Source: G963676655 sp963678305 (GTDB lineage Bacteria; Verrucomicrobiota; Lentisphaeria; Victivallales; Victivallaceae). Taken from it: 64,000 bases of DNA. Below are positions 8,334 through 16,328 of this stretch, piece by piece. The notes under the pieces are model-generated. The model was given only the letters and a program-made list of their open reading frames with translations, was not told where the DNA came from and made no database searches. Made by a program: the position numbers and the translations under genes. The stretch covers positions 62,001 to 126,000 of the forward strand of contig CAXXVV010000016.1 in assembly GCA_963678305.2 (NCBI GenBank). Reading direction: 5' to 3'. Position 1 is the first letter of the stretch. Each line of letters opens with the position of its first letter.

Positions 8334-9422
8334 TCAAACAGTTAAACAACGATAGCCGAGTGATCCGATATCATGATGTTCAGGTGTGGTCGCTTGCACT
8401 TCGGAGTTTTGAAGAATTTCGAGAATGTGTTTGAAAATGGCGACCATGTCGTACCCGAAAAGGGCAACCGGGATTTTGAAGTCGTATTCATTCGGGAAAT
8501 TGGCCAGACAGGCGATGTTTATAGTTTCCGCGTACGCCGCGTCGGTGGCGGTGATAATTCCGTCGATTGCGGATGCAACCAGATTGTCATCCGCGATGAA
8601 CAGGCAATCCGGCAGGCTTTGCCGGGATTGTGAAAACAGCAGTTCGGTCGAGAATTCTACTGTCCAGTAGTAATCCAGGTCGATAAACTGAATATTTTCC
8701 AGGGACAATTCGATTCCCGCGGAGGCGAACTTTTGTCTGAACTCCTCTATATTGGAATGATAGACCGGCGGACATAGCAGCGCTGCCTTTTTCCGGCCAT
8801 TTGATTTAAAGTATTCGATTGCCTGATCGAGAATCGGAGACAGCGGATTTCCAACCGCGAGGACATTGCCCGGACAGGGCCTGCTGCAAATCGCGACCGC
8901 CGGAATATTCAGCTCCTGCATTAAAGGGGTGCGGTCCAAGTCCGGCCAGTGGCTGAAAAAGACTCCGGCCAGTCGGTGGTTCCGGATATCATCACGCAAC
9001 TGCTGATATGACTGATTTCCGGGAGACGCGGAAAAATCGTTATAGTCGGTGAATTTGAGGTCGAACTGTTCTTTAATTTGTTTTTCCGCCAGGCGTACGC
9101 AATCATAAAAAGCTGATTTATCAAGCGTGCTTTCCTCGTTTTTGAATACAGGGTAGACGACGGCGAAATTGTTCAAATGCGGTGGCGATGAACAGACATA
9201 CGTGCCGTTTTTACCGGCGGTCATCAGGAAACCGTCTTTTATCAATGGTTCAAAAGCGCGGTTTACGGTTACGGCCGTGGTGGAGAATTTCTTTTCAAAC
9301 TCAACCCTGGTCGGCAATCGGCAGCCGGGCTGCCAGTCGCCTCCGACAATACGGGAAAGAACGTGATCGATGATCCTGCGTTTCAATGCCGGAGAATTTT
9401 TTGATCTGGTTTTTTGCATCAT
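8334..9422 (-). CDS. GntR-type regulator with LacI-like sugar-sensing domain
   Basis: Residues 1-75 form a GntR winged helix (RLPTRVEFEKKFSTTAVTVN is the recognition region). From about residue 85 to the end the protein has the periplasmic-binding-protein type 1 fold used by LacI/GalR sensors, with typical GVFFSHWP and CLFIADD segments. This arrangement is known for AraR-like arabinose regulators. The gene heads a leftward pair with the alpha-mannosidase and is divergent from a pseudopilin gene, so it probably controls both in response to a mannoside. Two ATG codons stand in tandem at 9422 and 9419; neither has a good Shine-Dalgarno. Confidence 0.85.
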   Translation of the reverse strand: MMQKTRSKNSPALKRRIIDHVLSRIVGGDWQPGCRLPTRVEFEKKFSTTAVTVNRAFEPLIKDGFLMTAGKNGTYVCSSPPHLNNFAVVYPVFKNEESTLDKSAFYDCVRLAEKQIKEQFDLKFTDYNDFSASPGNQSYQQLRDDIRNHRLAGVFFSHWPDLDRTPLMQELNIPAVAICSRPCPGNVLAVGNPLSPILDQAIEYFKSNGRKKAALLCPPVYHSNIEEFRQKFASAGIELSLENIQFIDLDYYWTVEFSTELLFSQSRQSLPDCLFIADDNLVASAIDGIITATDAAYAETINIACLANFPNEYDFKIPVALFGYDMVAIFKHILEILQNSEVQATTPEHHDIGSLGYRCLTV

Positions 9423-9501
9423 TTTTGTCGGTGTTTTTACATTTCTGAGCTCAATGCGTGGATAAATATATTATTTTTTAAAAAAATACCGAATCGACAT
9501 A

Positions 9502-9530
9502 TTGACTTTTTTGTATGATTAATATATACT
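9502..9530 (+). promoter_or_regulatory. Sigma70-like promoter for the first pseudopilin gene
   Basis: TTGACT (9502-9507), 17-nt spacer, TATACT (9525-9530). An ACTATA...TATAGT inverted repeat lies at and downstream of the -10 box (arms near 9528 and 9554), a possible site for the divergent GntR regulator. Confidence 0.6.
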
Positions 9531-9569
9531 ATATATAGAAAATTTCAATGATGTATAGTAAAAAACTGC

Positions 9570-9586
9570 AAAGAAAGGTGTTCAAA
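9570..9586 (+). promoter_or_regulatory. 17-nt leader AAAGAAAGGTGTTCAAA shared with the gene at 41148
   Basis: This sequence directly before the ATG of the pseudopilin gene is identical to positions 41128-41144 before a giant secreted-protein gene. It contains the likely ribosome site GAAAGG. Confidence 0.4.
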
Positions 9587-9587
9587 G

Positions 9588-10361
9588 ATGAAAACCGTCC
9601 TGATTAAGAAATTTACCTTGATTGAATTGCTTGTTGTGATCGCGATCATCGCCATTCTTGCCAGTATGCTGCTGCCGGCGCTTAATAATGCCCGTGATCG
9701 TGCCCGCGGCATATCATGTCTGTCCAATTTAAAGCAAGTCGCGCTGGCCAACGCGCAATACGTGAATGATTACGATGGGGTCATGCCAACATCGACTTAC
9801 CGGTCGGTTGTCGGCCTGTACACCCCGAACGGCTGGGGGCCATGGATTGGTGTGGGATTCAGTCCGATCGGTTATCTTTCGTTCTACGGTTATCTGCCGG
9901 AAATAAAAGTGGAGACAGCGACTCATTACAAACATGTGGCTGTCTGTCCGACATTTGTCCGGGAGTATGCCCTGGGCAGCGGTGCTTGGGGAGGGACGGC
10001 GGAAGTCGGAACTGGGCAGGCGATCTATAAAAACGGCGGTTCCTACGCTATGAACGGCCACTTGGACCAGACTTTGTCATATACCGGAAAAACCAATCTT
10101 CGGAAACTTTCGACGGTCAAGAATATTTCAAAGCGTTTTACTTTCGCCGATGGAGAACGCTACAATACGCTGAAATCGACAATTTCCGAAAATTTCAGGG
10201 GCGCATTGTGGTTTGGACACAGTGATGCTGCCAATATGATCTTTGGCGACGGTCATGGTCAGGCGGTGAAGAAAACCTCGGTCACGGTCTATGACGGCGG
10301 CTATCCTTACACCTGGGGAGAGGATCAGTCCAGTTGGGGGCCGTTCCCGTTCCCGTTTTAA
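9588..10361 (+). CDS. Pseudopilin-like protein (prepilin N-terminal motif, H-x9-DG tail)
   Basis: The 257-residue product starts with a short charged leader, then FTLIELLVVIAIIAILAS, the type II secretion/type IV pilin cleavage-methylation motif with Glu at +5 and a hydrophobic helix. The residue before the cleavage-site Phe is Lys, not the usual Gly. Near the C-terminus HSDAANMIFGDG matches the H-x9-DG motif of this PVC-group family. It would be anchored in the inner membrane and act in a pilus-like secretion structure. It is divergent from the GntR regulator that precedes the alpha-mannosidase; unlike the other four copies it has no giant gene directly behind it, and a strong terminator follows. 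Confidence 0.85.
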   Translation: MKTVLIKKFTLIELLVVIAIIAILASMLLPALNNARDRARGISCLSNLKQVALANAQYVNDYDGVMPTSTYRSVVGLYTPNGWGPWIGVGFSPIGYLSFYGYLPEIKVETATHYKHVAVCPTFVREYALGSGAWGGTAEVGTGQAIYKNGGSYAMNGHLDQTLSYTGKTNLRKLSTVKNISKRFTFADGERYNTLKSTISENFRGALWFGHSDAANMIFGDGHGQAVKKTSVTVYDGGYPYTWGEDQSSWGPFPFPF

Positions 10362-10406
10362 GCTGTATGAAATGGCATTGGACAATGATAAAAAAGCAAT
10401 ATTTTT

Positions 10407-10432
10407 CCGCTTCTACTCCTGAGTCGGAGCGG
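10407..10432 (+). terminator. Intrinsic terminator-like hairpin after the first pseudopilin gene
   Basis: Two 12-nt arms starting at CCGCTTCTACTC pair at 11 of 12 positions (one G-T), with a very tight loop, and are followed by TTTATT. It lies 45 nt after the stop codon. Confidence 0.6.
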
Positions 10433-10672
10433 TTTATTGACTGTTGGTGTTATTATGCTTCAAGTTGACTTTTTAGATTAACTTGCACGTTTTGTTTTCT
10501 TGGTCCAGGAAGCCGATTATCTTGTCCGGAAAAATAATGATTTTTGTTTTTTGTTAAAATGCACTATAAATTATAATTTTTATTCTTAAATATTCTTAAG
10601 TTGTTTTTTGTAAATGTTTTAACCTTGATATATTCTTGTGATAAAAAAAGCATTAAAAGCAAAAAAATAGCA
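10433..10672. other. Gene-free AT-rich stretch upstream of the second GntR gene
   Basis: Together with the terminator and promoter this makes up the 372-nt gap 10362-10733. It is AT-rich without a credible reading frame. Its right end holds the first copy of the AGCATT repeat that continues into the promoter. Confidence 0.5.
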
Positions 10673-10674
10673 TT
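10645..10674. promoter_or_regulatory. Two AAAWAGCATT direct repeats spaced 20 bp, at the -35 region
   Basis: AAAAAGCATT (10645-10654) and AAATAGCATT (10665-10674) are exactly two helical turns apart, and the second overlaps the -35 box. Same-face spacing fits binding of a regulator; inference only. Confidence 0.35.
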
Positions 10675-10701
10675 GACAAACTGCGACGTGCGGTATATAA
10701 T
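10673..10701 (+). promoter_or_regulatory. Perfect-consensus sigma70 promoter for the GntR-pseudopilin unit
   Basis: TTGACA (10673-10678), 17-nt spacer, TATAAT (10696-10701): both boxes match the consensus completely. A promoter this strong usually needs repression, which fits the regulator gene directly behind it. Confidence 0.75.
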
Positions 10702-10733
10702 AGGAGGAGAGAAAAGGAGTCGGCACTGGAACT

Positions 10734-11813
10734 ATGAAGCTTTATGAAAAACTTTATGACCGAATCAAGGATGATGTGATAAATGCGCCCGGAGTAAAGC
10801 CGGGAATGTATCTGCCGACCCGGACTGAACTGATAGACCGTTTCGGGGGCAGTACGCGGCCGATGATGCGGGCGATAATGGAGTTGGAAAAAGAGGGTTT
10901 GGTCAACCGGGTCAGCCCCCGCAAGTTTGCGGTGGCGTCCAATTCAGCCGCGAAGCAGAAAAAGAGAGACGGGGAGTTGCGCGGCAATATCGGCATGATC
11001 AACTTTGAGGGGCACTTGTACAGTGACTTCGCGCATCTGCTGATTCCGCGTCTGTACGATCGTCAGTTACGGCCGATGCTGATGCCGCAGGCGGATTCGC
11101 AGGTCGAGGTGGAACGTATTGCCAATCGTTTTTTTGATTGTGAGTTTGAAGCCTTGCTGGTACATGATTACAACTTGTTGCCGAACACTGTCTTGAAGAA
11201 CCGGAAAAAGGTAAGAATGTTTATTCAGTTATTTTCTCCATTCAATATTATGCCGGTAAAAGCTCATTGTCTGTTCATTGATGAGTCGTTTTATATGTAT
11301 GATGCGTTGTGCCGTTTTTGCAGGAACGGCTATAAACATGTTACAGTTTTTGACGCGGACCCGCCGCCGCCGGGATGCAGTCATCCGCGGGATCAGCGTT
11401 TAACCGGGATTAACAGGTTTGAACAGGAATTTCTGTCAGGAAAAACTGATTTTAAATTAAATTACACGACCAAGTTCAATGTGGTAAAGTATAGTGAAAA
11501 ACTCATTCGTCAATGGGTTCTGGAACTGCCGCGGGAAACCGAGGCGATTATTTGTCCGAACGATTACGCGGTGATCAAGGCGCGGGAATGGATCAGCCGC
11601 TATTCTAAGGAGCTGAATTACCGCGAAGTTCTGTTCACGGGCTGCGGCAATACCGACTGGTCGATTCACGGACCGGAGCCGTTTCCGAGTTATGATTACC
11701 GGCTTGATGATTTGATGAACATGACGCTGGAGCTGCTTGATGCGCCTCCGGCCAGGCCGATTACCAGAAGGATTAAACCAAAACCGGTTAGAATGAATTT
11801 GATAAACAGATAA
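10734..11813 (+). CDS. GntR-type regulator with LacI-like sensor domain
   Basis: The protein (359 residues) has a GntR winged helix at about residues 1-72 (GMYLPTRTELIDRFGG is the recognition part). A periplasmic-binding-protein-like domain covers about 85-345, opening with GNIGMINFEGHLYSDFAHLL. It is the first gene of a rightward unit; the pseudopilin gene follows after only 18 nt, so the two are co-transcribed and the regulator very likely controls its own cassette. AGGAG lies 14 nt before the ATG, farther than normal, so translation may be modest. The sensed sugar is unknown; the GH36-like enzyme at the end of the unit would fit a galactoside. Confidence 0.8.
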   Translation: MKLYEKLYDRIKDDVINAPGVKPGMYLPTRTELIDRFGGSTRPMMRAIMELEKEGLVNRVSPRKFAVASNSAAKQKKRDGELRGNIGMINFEGHLYSDFAHLLIPRLYDRQLRPMLMPQADSQVEVERIANRFFDCEFEALLVHDYNLLPNTVLKNRKKVRMFIQLFSPFNIMPVKAHCLFIDESFYMYDALCRFCRNGYKHVTVFDADPPPPGCSHPRDQRLTGINRFEQEFLSGKTDFKLNYTTKFNVVKYSEKLIRQWVLELPRETEAIICPNDYAVIKAREWISRYSKELNYREVLFTGCGNTDWSIHGPEPFPSYDYRLDDLMNMTLELLDAPPARPITRRIKPKPVRMNLINR

Positions 11814-11831
11814 CCAGACAAGGAGAGAAAG

Positions 11832-12587
11832 ATGAAAGAAGCAAAAAAATTCACACTGATCGAACTGCTCGTAGTGATCGCAATCATTGCCATCCTCGCC
11901 AGCATGATCATGCCGGCCCTTAACAAAGCCCGGGAAAAGGCCCTCCAGATCACCTGTGCCAGTAACCTGAAACAGGTCGGGACCGCCTGTGCCATGTATG
12001 CCAATGATAATGGTTTTGTGCCTTGGGGTTACTATTGGTGCCGAAGTGTTTATGATGGAGGCTATCTGCCGGGAGATATGGATAATACTGCAAATGTCGT
12101 TAAACTTCCGGTCAGTTGCGCCAAAGATGCTATGGCTTGTCCGGGAATCCGGCGTAAAGCCCACTTTGCGATTGATGTTGCTGGAGCTTATCCTTATCGT
12201 GACTGGTTGCAAGCCTGGAACAGCAATGGCAGTAATGGGAAGAGTACTTATTCGCTTAACCGGACCCATCAGTATATCGGACCGGGAAACTCGCGGGAAA
12301 ATTTTTACGATCTGGACAAGATGTTTCGTTATAGTAAAATGTACCGTCCCAGCTCCCGCGGCTACATCGCCGATGGTGACGGTTCCTGGATGGACTATTA
12401 TATCGGTTCGCCCTTATACGGCAGCGCGGCGCATAACCTGGGCGGCGACTGGCATGCGGATATGGTCAATGTTCTTTGCCTCGATTTCCATGTTGAGTCC
12501 GTAAAAAAAGACCGGATCGCGGTGCGGACCAGTGCGGATTATTATGTGACGACTTTTCCCTATTCAATCAAGCATCCGAATCATTGA
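11832..12587 (+). CDS. Pseudopilin-like protein
   Basis: A 251-residue protein beginning KKFTLIELLVVIAIIAILAS, the prepilin-type motif, with Lys at -1 and Glu at +5. The tail contains HADMVNVLCLDF, a variant of H-x9-DG in which Gly is Phe. AAGGAG lies 6 nt before the ATG. It follows the GntR gene by 18 nt and precedes the giant secreted-protein genes by 201 nt, so it belongs to the same cassette. Predicted to sit in the inner membrane as part of a type II secretion-like pseudopilus. Confidence 0.85.
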   Translation: MKEAKKFTLIELLVVIAIIAILASMIMPALNKAREKALQITCASNLKQVGTACAMYANDNGFVPWGYYWCRSVYDGGYLPGDMDNTANVVKLPVSCAKDAMACPGIRRKAHFAIDVAGAYPYRDWLQAWNSNGSNGKSTYSLNRTHQYIGPGNSRENFYDLDKMFRYSKMYRPSSRGYIADGDGSWMDYYIGSPLYGSAAHNLGGDWHADMVNVLCLDFHVESVKKDRIAVRTSADYYVTTFPYSIKHPNH

Positions 12588-12788
12588 TGTGATTTGATTA
12601 ACAATAATCATATAATTTGTTATTGCAGGGGTTTTCTGTGTCTTTTTTATGAATTTATTTAATAAGTTTTTGATCATAATTATCTATAACAGGATAACCG
12701 CAGTATTTGAAGATAAATCGAAGTCTGTGATGTTATAGAAAAATAAGCTTGAACGCTTAAATAACAAGTGTAAGTAGAAGGAAGGAAT

Positions 12789-15700
12789 ATGAGAAAGGTA
12801 TTTGGAATTGGATTGAGTCTGGCAGGATTGGCCGCGTTGTCGCTGGGAGCCGCGAATGTCAAGAAAAAGGGGCTGGTAATGCCGGTGCCTGAAATGACGG
12901 TAGCCAAAGTCAAGCAGGCGCCGCAGATCGACGGCGTCATCAAACCGGGTGAATGGAAGCACGCTTCCGCGTTCACCGGCGTGACGGCGGAAGGTCAGGT
13001 CGGTGGTCACGGCGGCCTGGTGCCGGAGATCCAGCAGGTCGTCTGGTACATGGCTTATGATTCCAGGTATCTCTATCTGGCGATGCGGTCGCCGCACGCC
13101 GAGGGGACTTATCCGCTGGCCCGGGTCAAAGGTATGGATGACAAAGGGGTACTGTTTGAGGATCATGTCGAGATTCAGATTCTGACCCATGCCCGCAATG
13201 ACGCCACCCGCCAGGGCAAAGGATTCTACAAGATGATGGTCAATCCGAAAGCGTCGATGATCGATGAACATCTTTATAATGGAACGATCGGGACCGAGGA
13301 ATTATGGTCGACCGGCGGTCCGGTCAAATGTTCGGTTACCCCGAAATACTGGGACCTGGAAATGGCGATCGAGATTAAACGTCTGGGCTTGAAAACCCTG
13401 GACAATAAATCACTGGTTATTCAACTGGTGCGGACCGATTCATGTGCCGGCATGTATTATGCCGGTTGGGTCGGAGCGGCCTGGTTGAGCTGGGACCGTT
13501 TTGCCAATGTCCGTTTTGTTCCGAATGCGCCATCATTCCAGTTTACCAAACTTGGAGAAATCGGGGCGGGACAACTTGATGCGCAGGTTGCTTTGACCGG
13601 CAACGGCAAAGGTGCGGAAGTCAATGTTGAAGTAAATGTTCTCGACGATGCCGGGAAGACCCTCTATAAAGGAAGTAAAAGTGTCAAGCTGCCGGCAGAC
13701 GGCACCTCCCGGCTGGAATTCAAAAAAGACGGGATTAAGATTCCAAAGATAGACGTTTATGAAAAACGGCGCTGTACGTTTGAAATTGCCGCTACCGCCA
13801 AAACCGGACGCAAAAAACTGGTGCTTTACCGAAATACTTCACCGTTTTTGCAATTCGATTCCGAATTCAAAAAGAAATATCTTGACCCGTGGCTGAAAGG
13901 GCGTCCGCAAAGCGGCGAGTGGGAATATGTTTTTTCCTATATGCCCTATACCAGTAAACTGGAGACTTCAGTTGATCTTGATTTCTTCGGGGTTCCGGCA
14001 AAAATTATGGCCGCGAAATCTTACAAAGTGACGGTCAGTGACGGCAAGCGGGATATTGGTTCAGCCGACGGTAAGATCTCTAATAAAACCGGAGAAAACC
14101 TGCTGGTTTCATTACCGCCGTTGAAAAGCGGTACTTATGACGTGAAATTTACCTTATACGGCGAGGACGGGAAAGAAATTTCCGCTAAAACCGGCAAACT
14201 GACCCGCAAAGTCTATCCGTGGGAAAAGAATTCCCTCGGCAAATCGGATGAAGTGATCCATCCTTTCACTCCGCTCAAGGTATTCAGAACGAATGTTTCG
14301 CCCTGGGGCAGGACCTATTCTGTCGGCTCCAATGGTTTGTTCAAACAAGTCAGGATCAGTCCGCCGACCGGGACCGCCGGTAAACCTGAAAGTCTGCTGG
14401 CCGCGCCGATTCACTTTGAGGTTATCAAAGACGGCAAAACCATTTCCGGAAAAGTCGGTAATGGTAAGATTGTAAAAGCCGCAGATAGCCGGGTTGACGC
14501 AATCGGCTCCAGCAGGATAGGTCCGGTCGCGGCGAATGTAAAATCATTTATTGAATATGACGGCTGGTATCAGGTTGAGGCGGAAGTGTCGGGGCAGGGC
14601 TCTATTGACGCCCTGGATTTAGTCATAGATTACGATCAGCGCAATGATTTTCCGATTGACACGCTTTATGTGCAGCGGCTGGGTGACGGTCGTTACGGCA
14701 ACTTTTTCAATGCGATTCCGGATAATGCCGGTGTTTGCTTCAAAAGCACCGATCTTTTGAAATACCGCGGCGGCCAATTCGATTGGAAGTCTTTTGTGCC
14801 GCGTACCTATATCGGTAATGGCGACCGTGGACTGTGGTTCTTTGCCTGGAGTGCCGCCGGTTGGGAATTGAAAGATGAACAAGCCGCCGTTACGGTTGAA
14901 CGTTTGAAAAACGGCAATGTCCGGCTGCGGGTTCGCCTGCTGGCCGGGCCGGTCAAACTGGACAAACCACGCAAGCTGTGCTTTGCTTTGCAGGCCGCTC
15001 CGGTCAAACCGAACCATCCGCGTTATCGCACCTACTGGGAAGAGGGCTGGACAGCCCATGATACCCGGGGATTCCGTTATTACGGCATCTCGGTAGACGG
15101 CTTTGTCAACGAAAAACCGGAAGATTATGAAAAACTGCGTCAATTTGTCCTTTACGGTCAGCGCGGTCAGACAGAAGCCCAACGCAAGGCCAAACGCAAT
15201 TACCGTTGGTGGCATTACGGGGAAAAACTTGGTCACGGAGCCAAATTGTCCATGTACGGCAGCGGCAGAATGACCGGAACCGGTGCGGACGAATTCAATA
15301 CCTTTGGATCGGAATGGGAACCCGGGCGGAATGAAGTACATAACAAATTCAAAGGTGTTTGGAATTATCAGGGAACCAGCCAGTGGAAAACCAAAGACCA
15401 GTTATCGACTTCGGTTATCAACTGGACTGACAGTTATATAGACTTCTTTATCTGGTACAACAAGCCGCTGATGGAAAAATCCGGCTTTAACGGCACCTGG
15501 TGGGACAATACCTCGATGTTCACTGTGCGCCAGTTTAATCCTGAACTCGGAAGAATGGAGGAAACCTGGGGCTTGTACGCCAGACGCAAAATGCTGAAAC
15601 GCCTGAACGTTTTAGGCTGGCAGTTGATGCGCCCGCCGCGCTGGATCAGCAATATGCACGTGGATCTGGGCTGGAACCATATGTTCTGGATGGTCGAAAA

Positions 15701-16328
15701 CGACTGGTATGCCGATTCAAGCGACACCACGACTCTGGACCAGTGGCCGATGGGCCAGTTCCGGGCGATGGCGCGGACCAAAAGCACCATGCAGGTGGCG
15801 CGGGCATGGCTGTCACATTTTGGGGGGACCACTCCGGCAATGGACCGAAAAGTCAAGCGTTCGCTTTACGCGATGCTGATGAGCCATGACATTCATCCTG
15901 ATCTTAAAGATTACCGGATGAATAAACCGGGAGCAGTCGGATATAAAAGAATGTTGCTGAAGTTCCGGGGACTGGTCAATCTTTCAAATACCCGTGACTG
16001 TCTTTTCACGGGGTACTGGAATACCGGAGAGATGGTCAAATCCCCGGTGAAGAAAATTTATACTTCGGTTTACACCAATAATTCATTACGGACCGCCGCG
16101 CTCCTGCTGTTCAACGGCAATAAGCAGGATAGATACCTGGCCGGGACCAGGCTCGACATCAATCAGTTGATCCCGATAAAAGGCGCGGTGCTGACCGCGA
16201 AGCGGATCTTCGATATCGAAACCGGCAGGGAGTTGAAAACAATCTTCCGGGACGGTAAATATGAAATCACCGAACCGTTAGCGGTCGAGGGCCATGATTT
16301 CAGGATGATCGGAGTGGAGGTAGAATGA
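12789..16328 (+). CDS. Giant secreted protein: CBM9-like domain plus DUF6067-like TIM barrel
   Basis: The 1179-residue product has a signal peptide (hydrophobic run at about residues 5-20, LAGLAALSLGAA). A CBM9-like domain follows at about 35-240, with the typical APQIDGVIKPGEW start and a VEIQI strand. A beta-rich middle comes next, then a C-terminal barrel from about residue 730 after LCFALQAAPVKPNHPRYR. That LQ-x-xP-x-(K/R)P junction recurs in the genes at 16325 and 41148. The barrel contains SYIDFFIWYNKPLMEKSG and GTWWDNT, a likely active-site loop. The family resembles what is annotated as DUF6067, probably glycoside hydrolases, but activity is unproven. The stop overlaps the next start by ATGA, implying coupled translation. 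Confidence 0.75.
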   Translation: MRKVFGIGLSLAGLAALSLGAANVKKKGLVMPVPEMTVAKVKQAPQIDGVIKPGEWKHASAFTGVTAEGQVGGHGGLVPEIQQVVWYMAYDSRYLYLAMRSPHAEGTYPLARVKGMDDKGVLFEDHVEIQILTHARNDATRQGKGFYKMMVNPKASMIDEHLYNGTIGTEELWSTGGPVKCSVTPKYWDLEMAIEIKRLGLKTLDNKSLVIQLVRTDSCAGMYYAGWVGAAWLSWDRFANVRFVPNAPSFQFTKLGEIGAGQLDAQVALTGNGKGAEVNVEVNVLDDAGKTLYKGSKSVKLPADGTSRLEFKKDGIKIPKIDVYEKRRCTFEIAATAKTGRKKLVLYRNTSPFLQFDSEFKKKYLDPWLKGRPQSGEWEYVFSYMPYTSKLETSVDLDFFGVPAKIMAAKSYKVTVSDGKRDIGSADGKISNKTGENLLVSLPPLKSGTYDVKFTLYGEDGKEISAKTGKLTRKVYPWEKNSLGKSDEVIHPFTPLKVFRTNVSPWGRTYSVGSNGLFKQVRISPPTGTAGKPESLLAAPIHFEVIKDGKTISGKVGNGKIVKAADSRVDAIGSSRIGPVAANVKSFIEYDGWYQVEAEVSGQGSIDALDLVIDYDQRNDFPIDTLYVQRLGDGRYGNFFNAIPDNAGVCFKSTDLLKYRGGQFDWKSFVPRTYIGNGDRGLWFFAWSAAGWELKDEQAAVTVERLKNGNVRLRVRLLAGPVKLDKPRKLCFALQAAPVKPNHPRYRTYWEEGWTAHDTRGFRYYGISVDGFVNEKPEDYEKLRQFVLYGQRGQTEAQRKAKRNYRWWHYGEKLGHGAKLSMYGSGRMTGTGADEFNTFGSEWEPGRNEVHNKFKGVWNYQGTSQWKTKDQLSTSVINWTDSYIDFFIWYNKPLMEKSGFNGTWWDNTSMFTVRQFNPELGRMEETWGLYARRKMLKRLNVLGWQLMRPPRWISNMHVDLGWNHMFWMVENDWYADSSDTTTLDQWPMGQFRAMARTKSTMQVARAWLSHFGGTTPAMDRKVKRSLYAMLMSHDIHPDLKDYRMNKPGAVGYKRMLLKFRGLVNLSNTRDCLFTGYWNTGEMVKSPVKKIYTSVYTNNSLRTAALLLFNGNKQDRYLAGTRLDINQLIPIKGAVLTAKRIFDIETGRELKTIFRDGKYEITEPLAVEGHDFRMIGVEVE

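Noticed and set aside
12604..12628. CAATAA...TTATTG inverted repeat after the second pseudopilin gene
   Set aside because: Pure A/T arms in an AT-rich gap; too weak for a terminator and likely chance.
14619..15341. 240-codon minus-strand frame inside the giant gene at 12789
   Set aside because: Shadow of a high-confidence coding region with no ribosome site and no recognisable domain.
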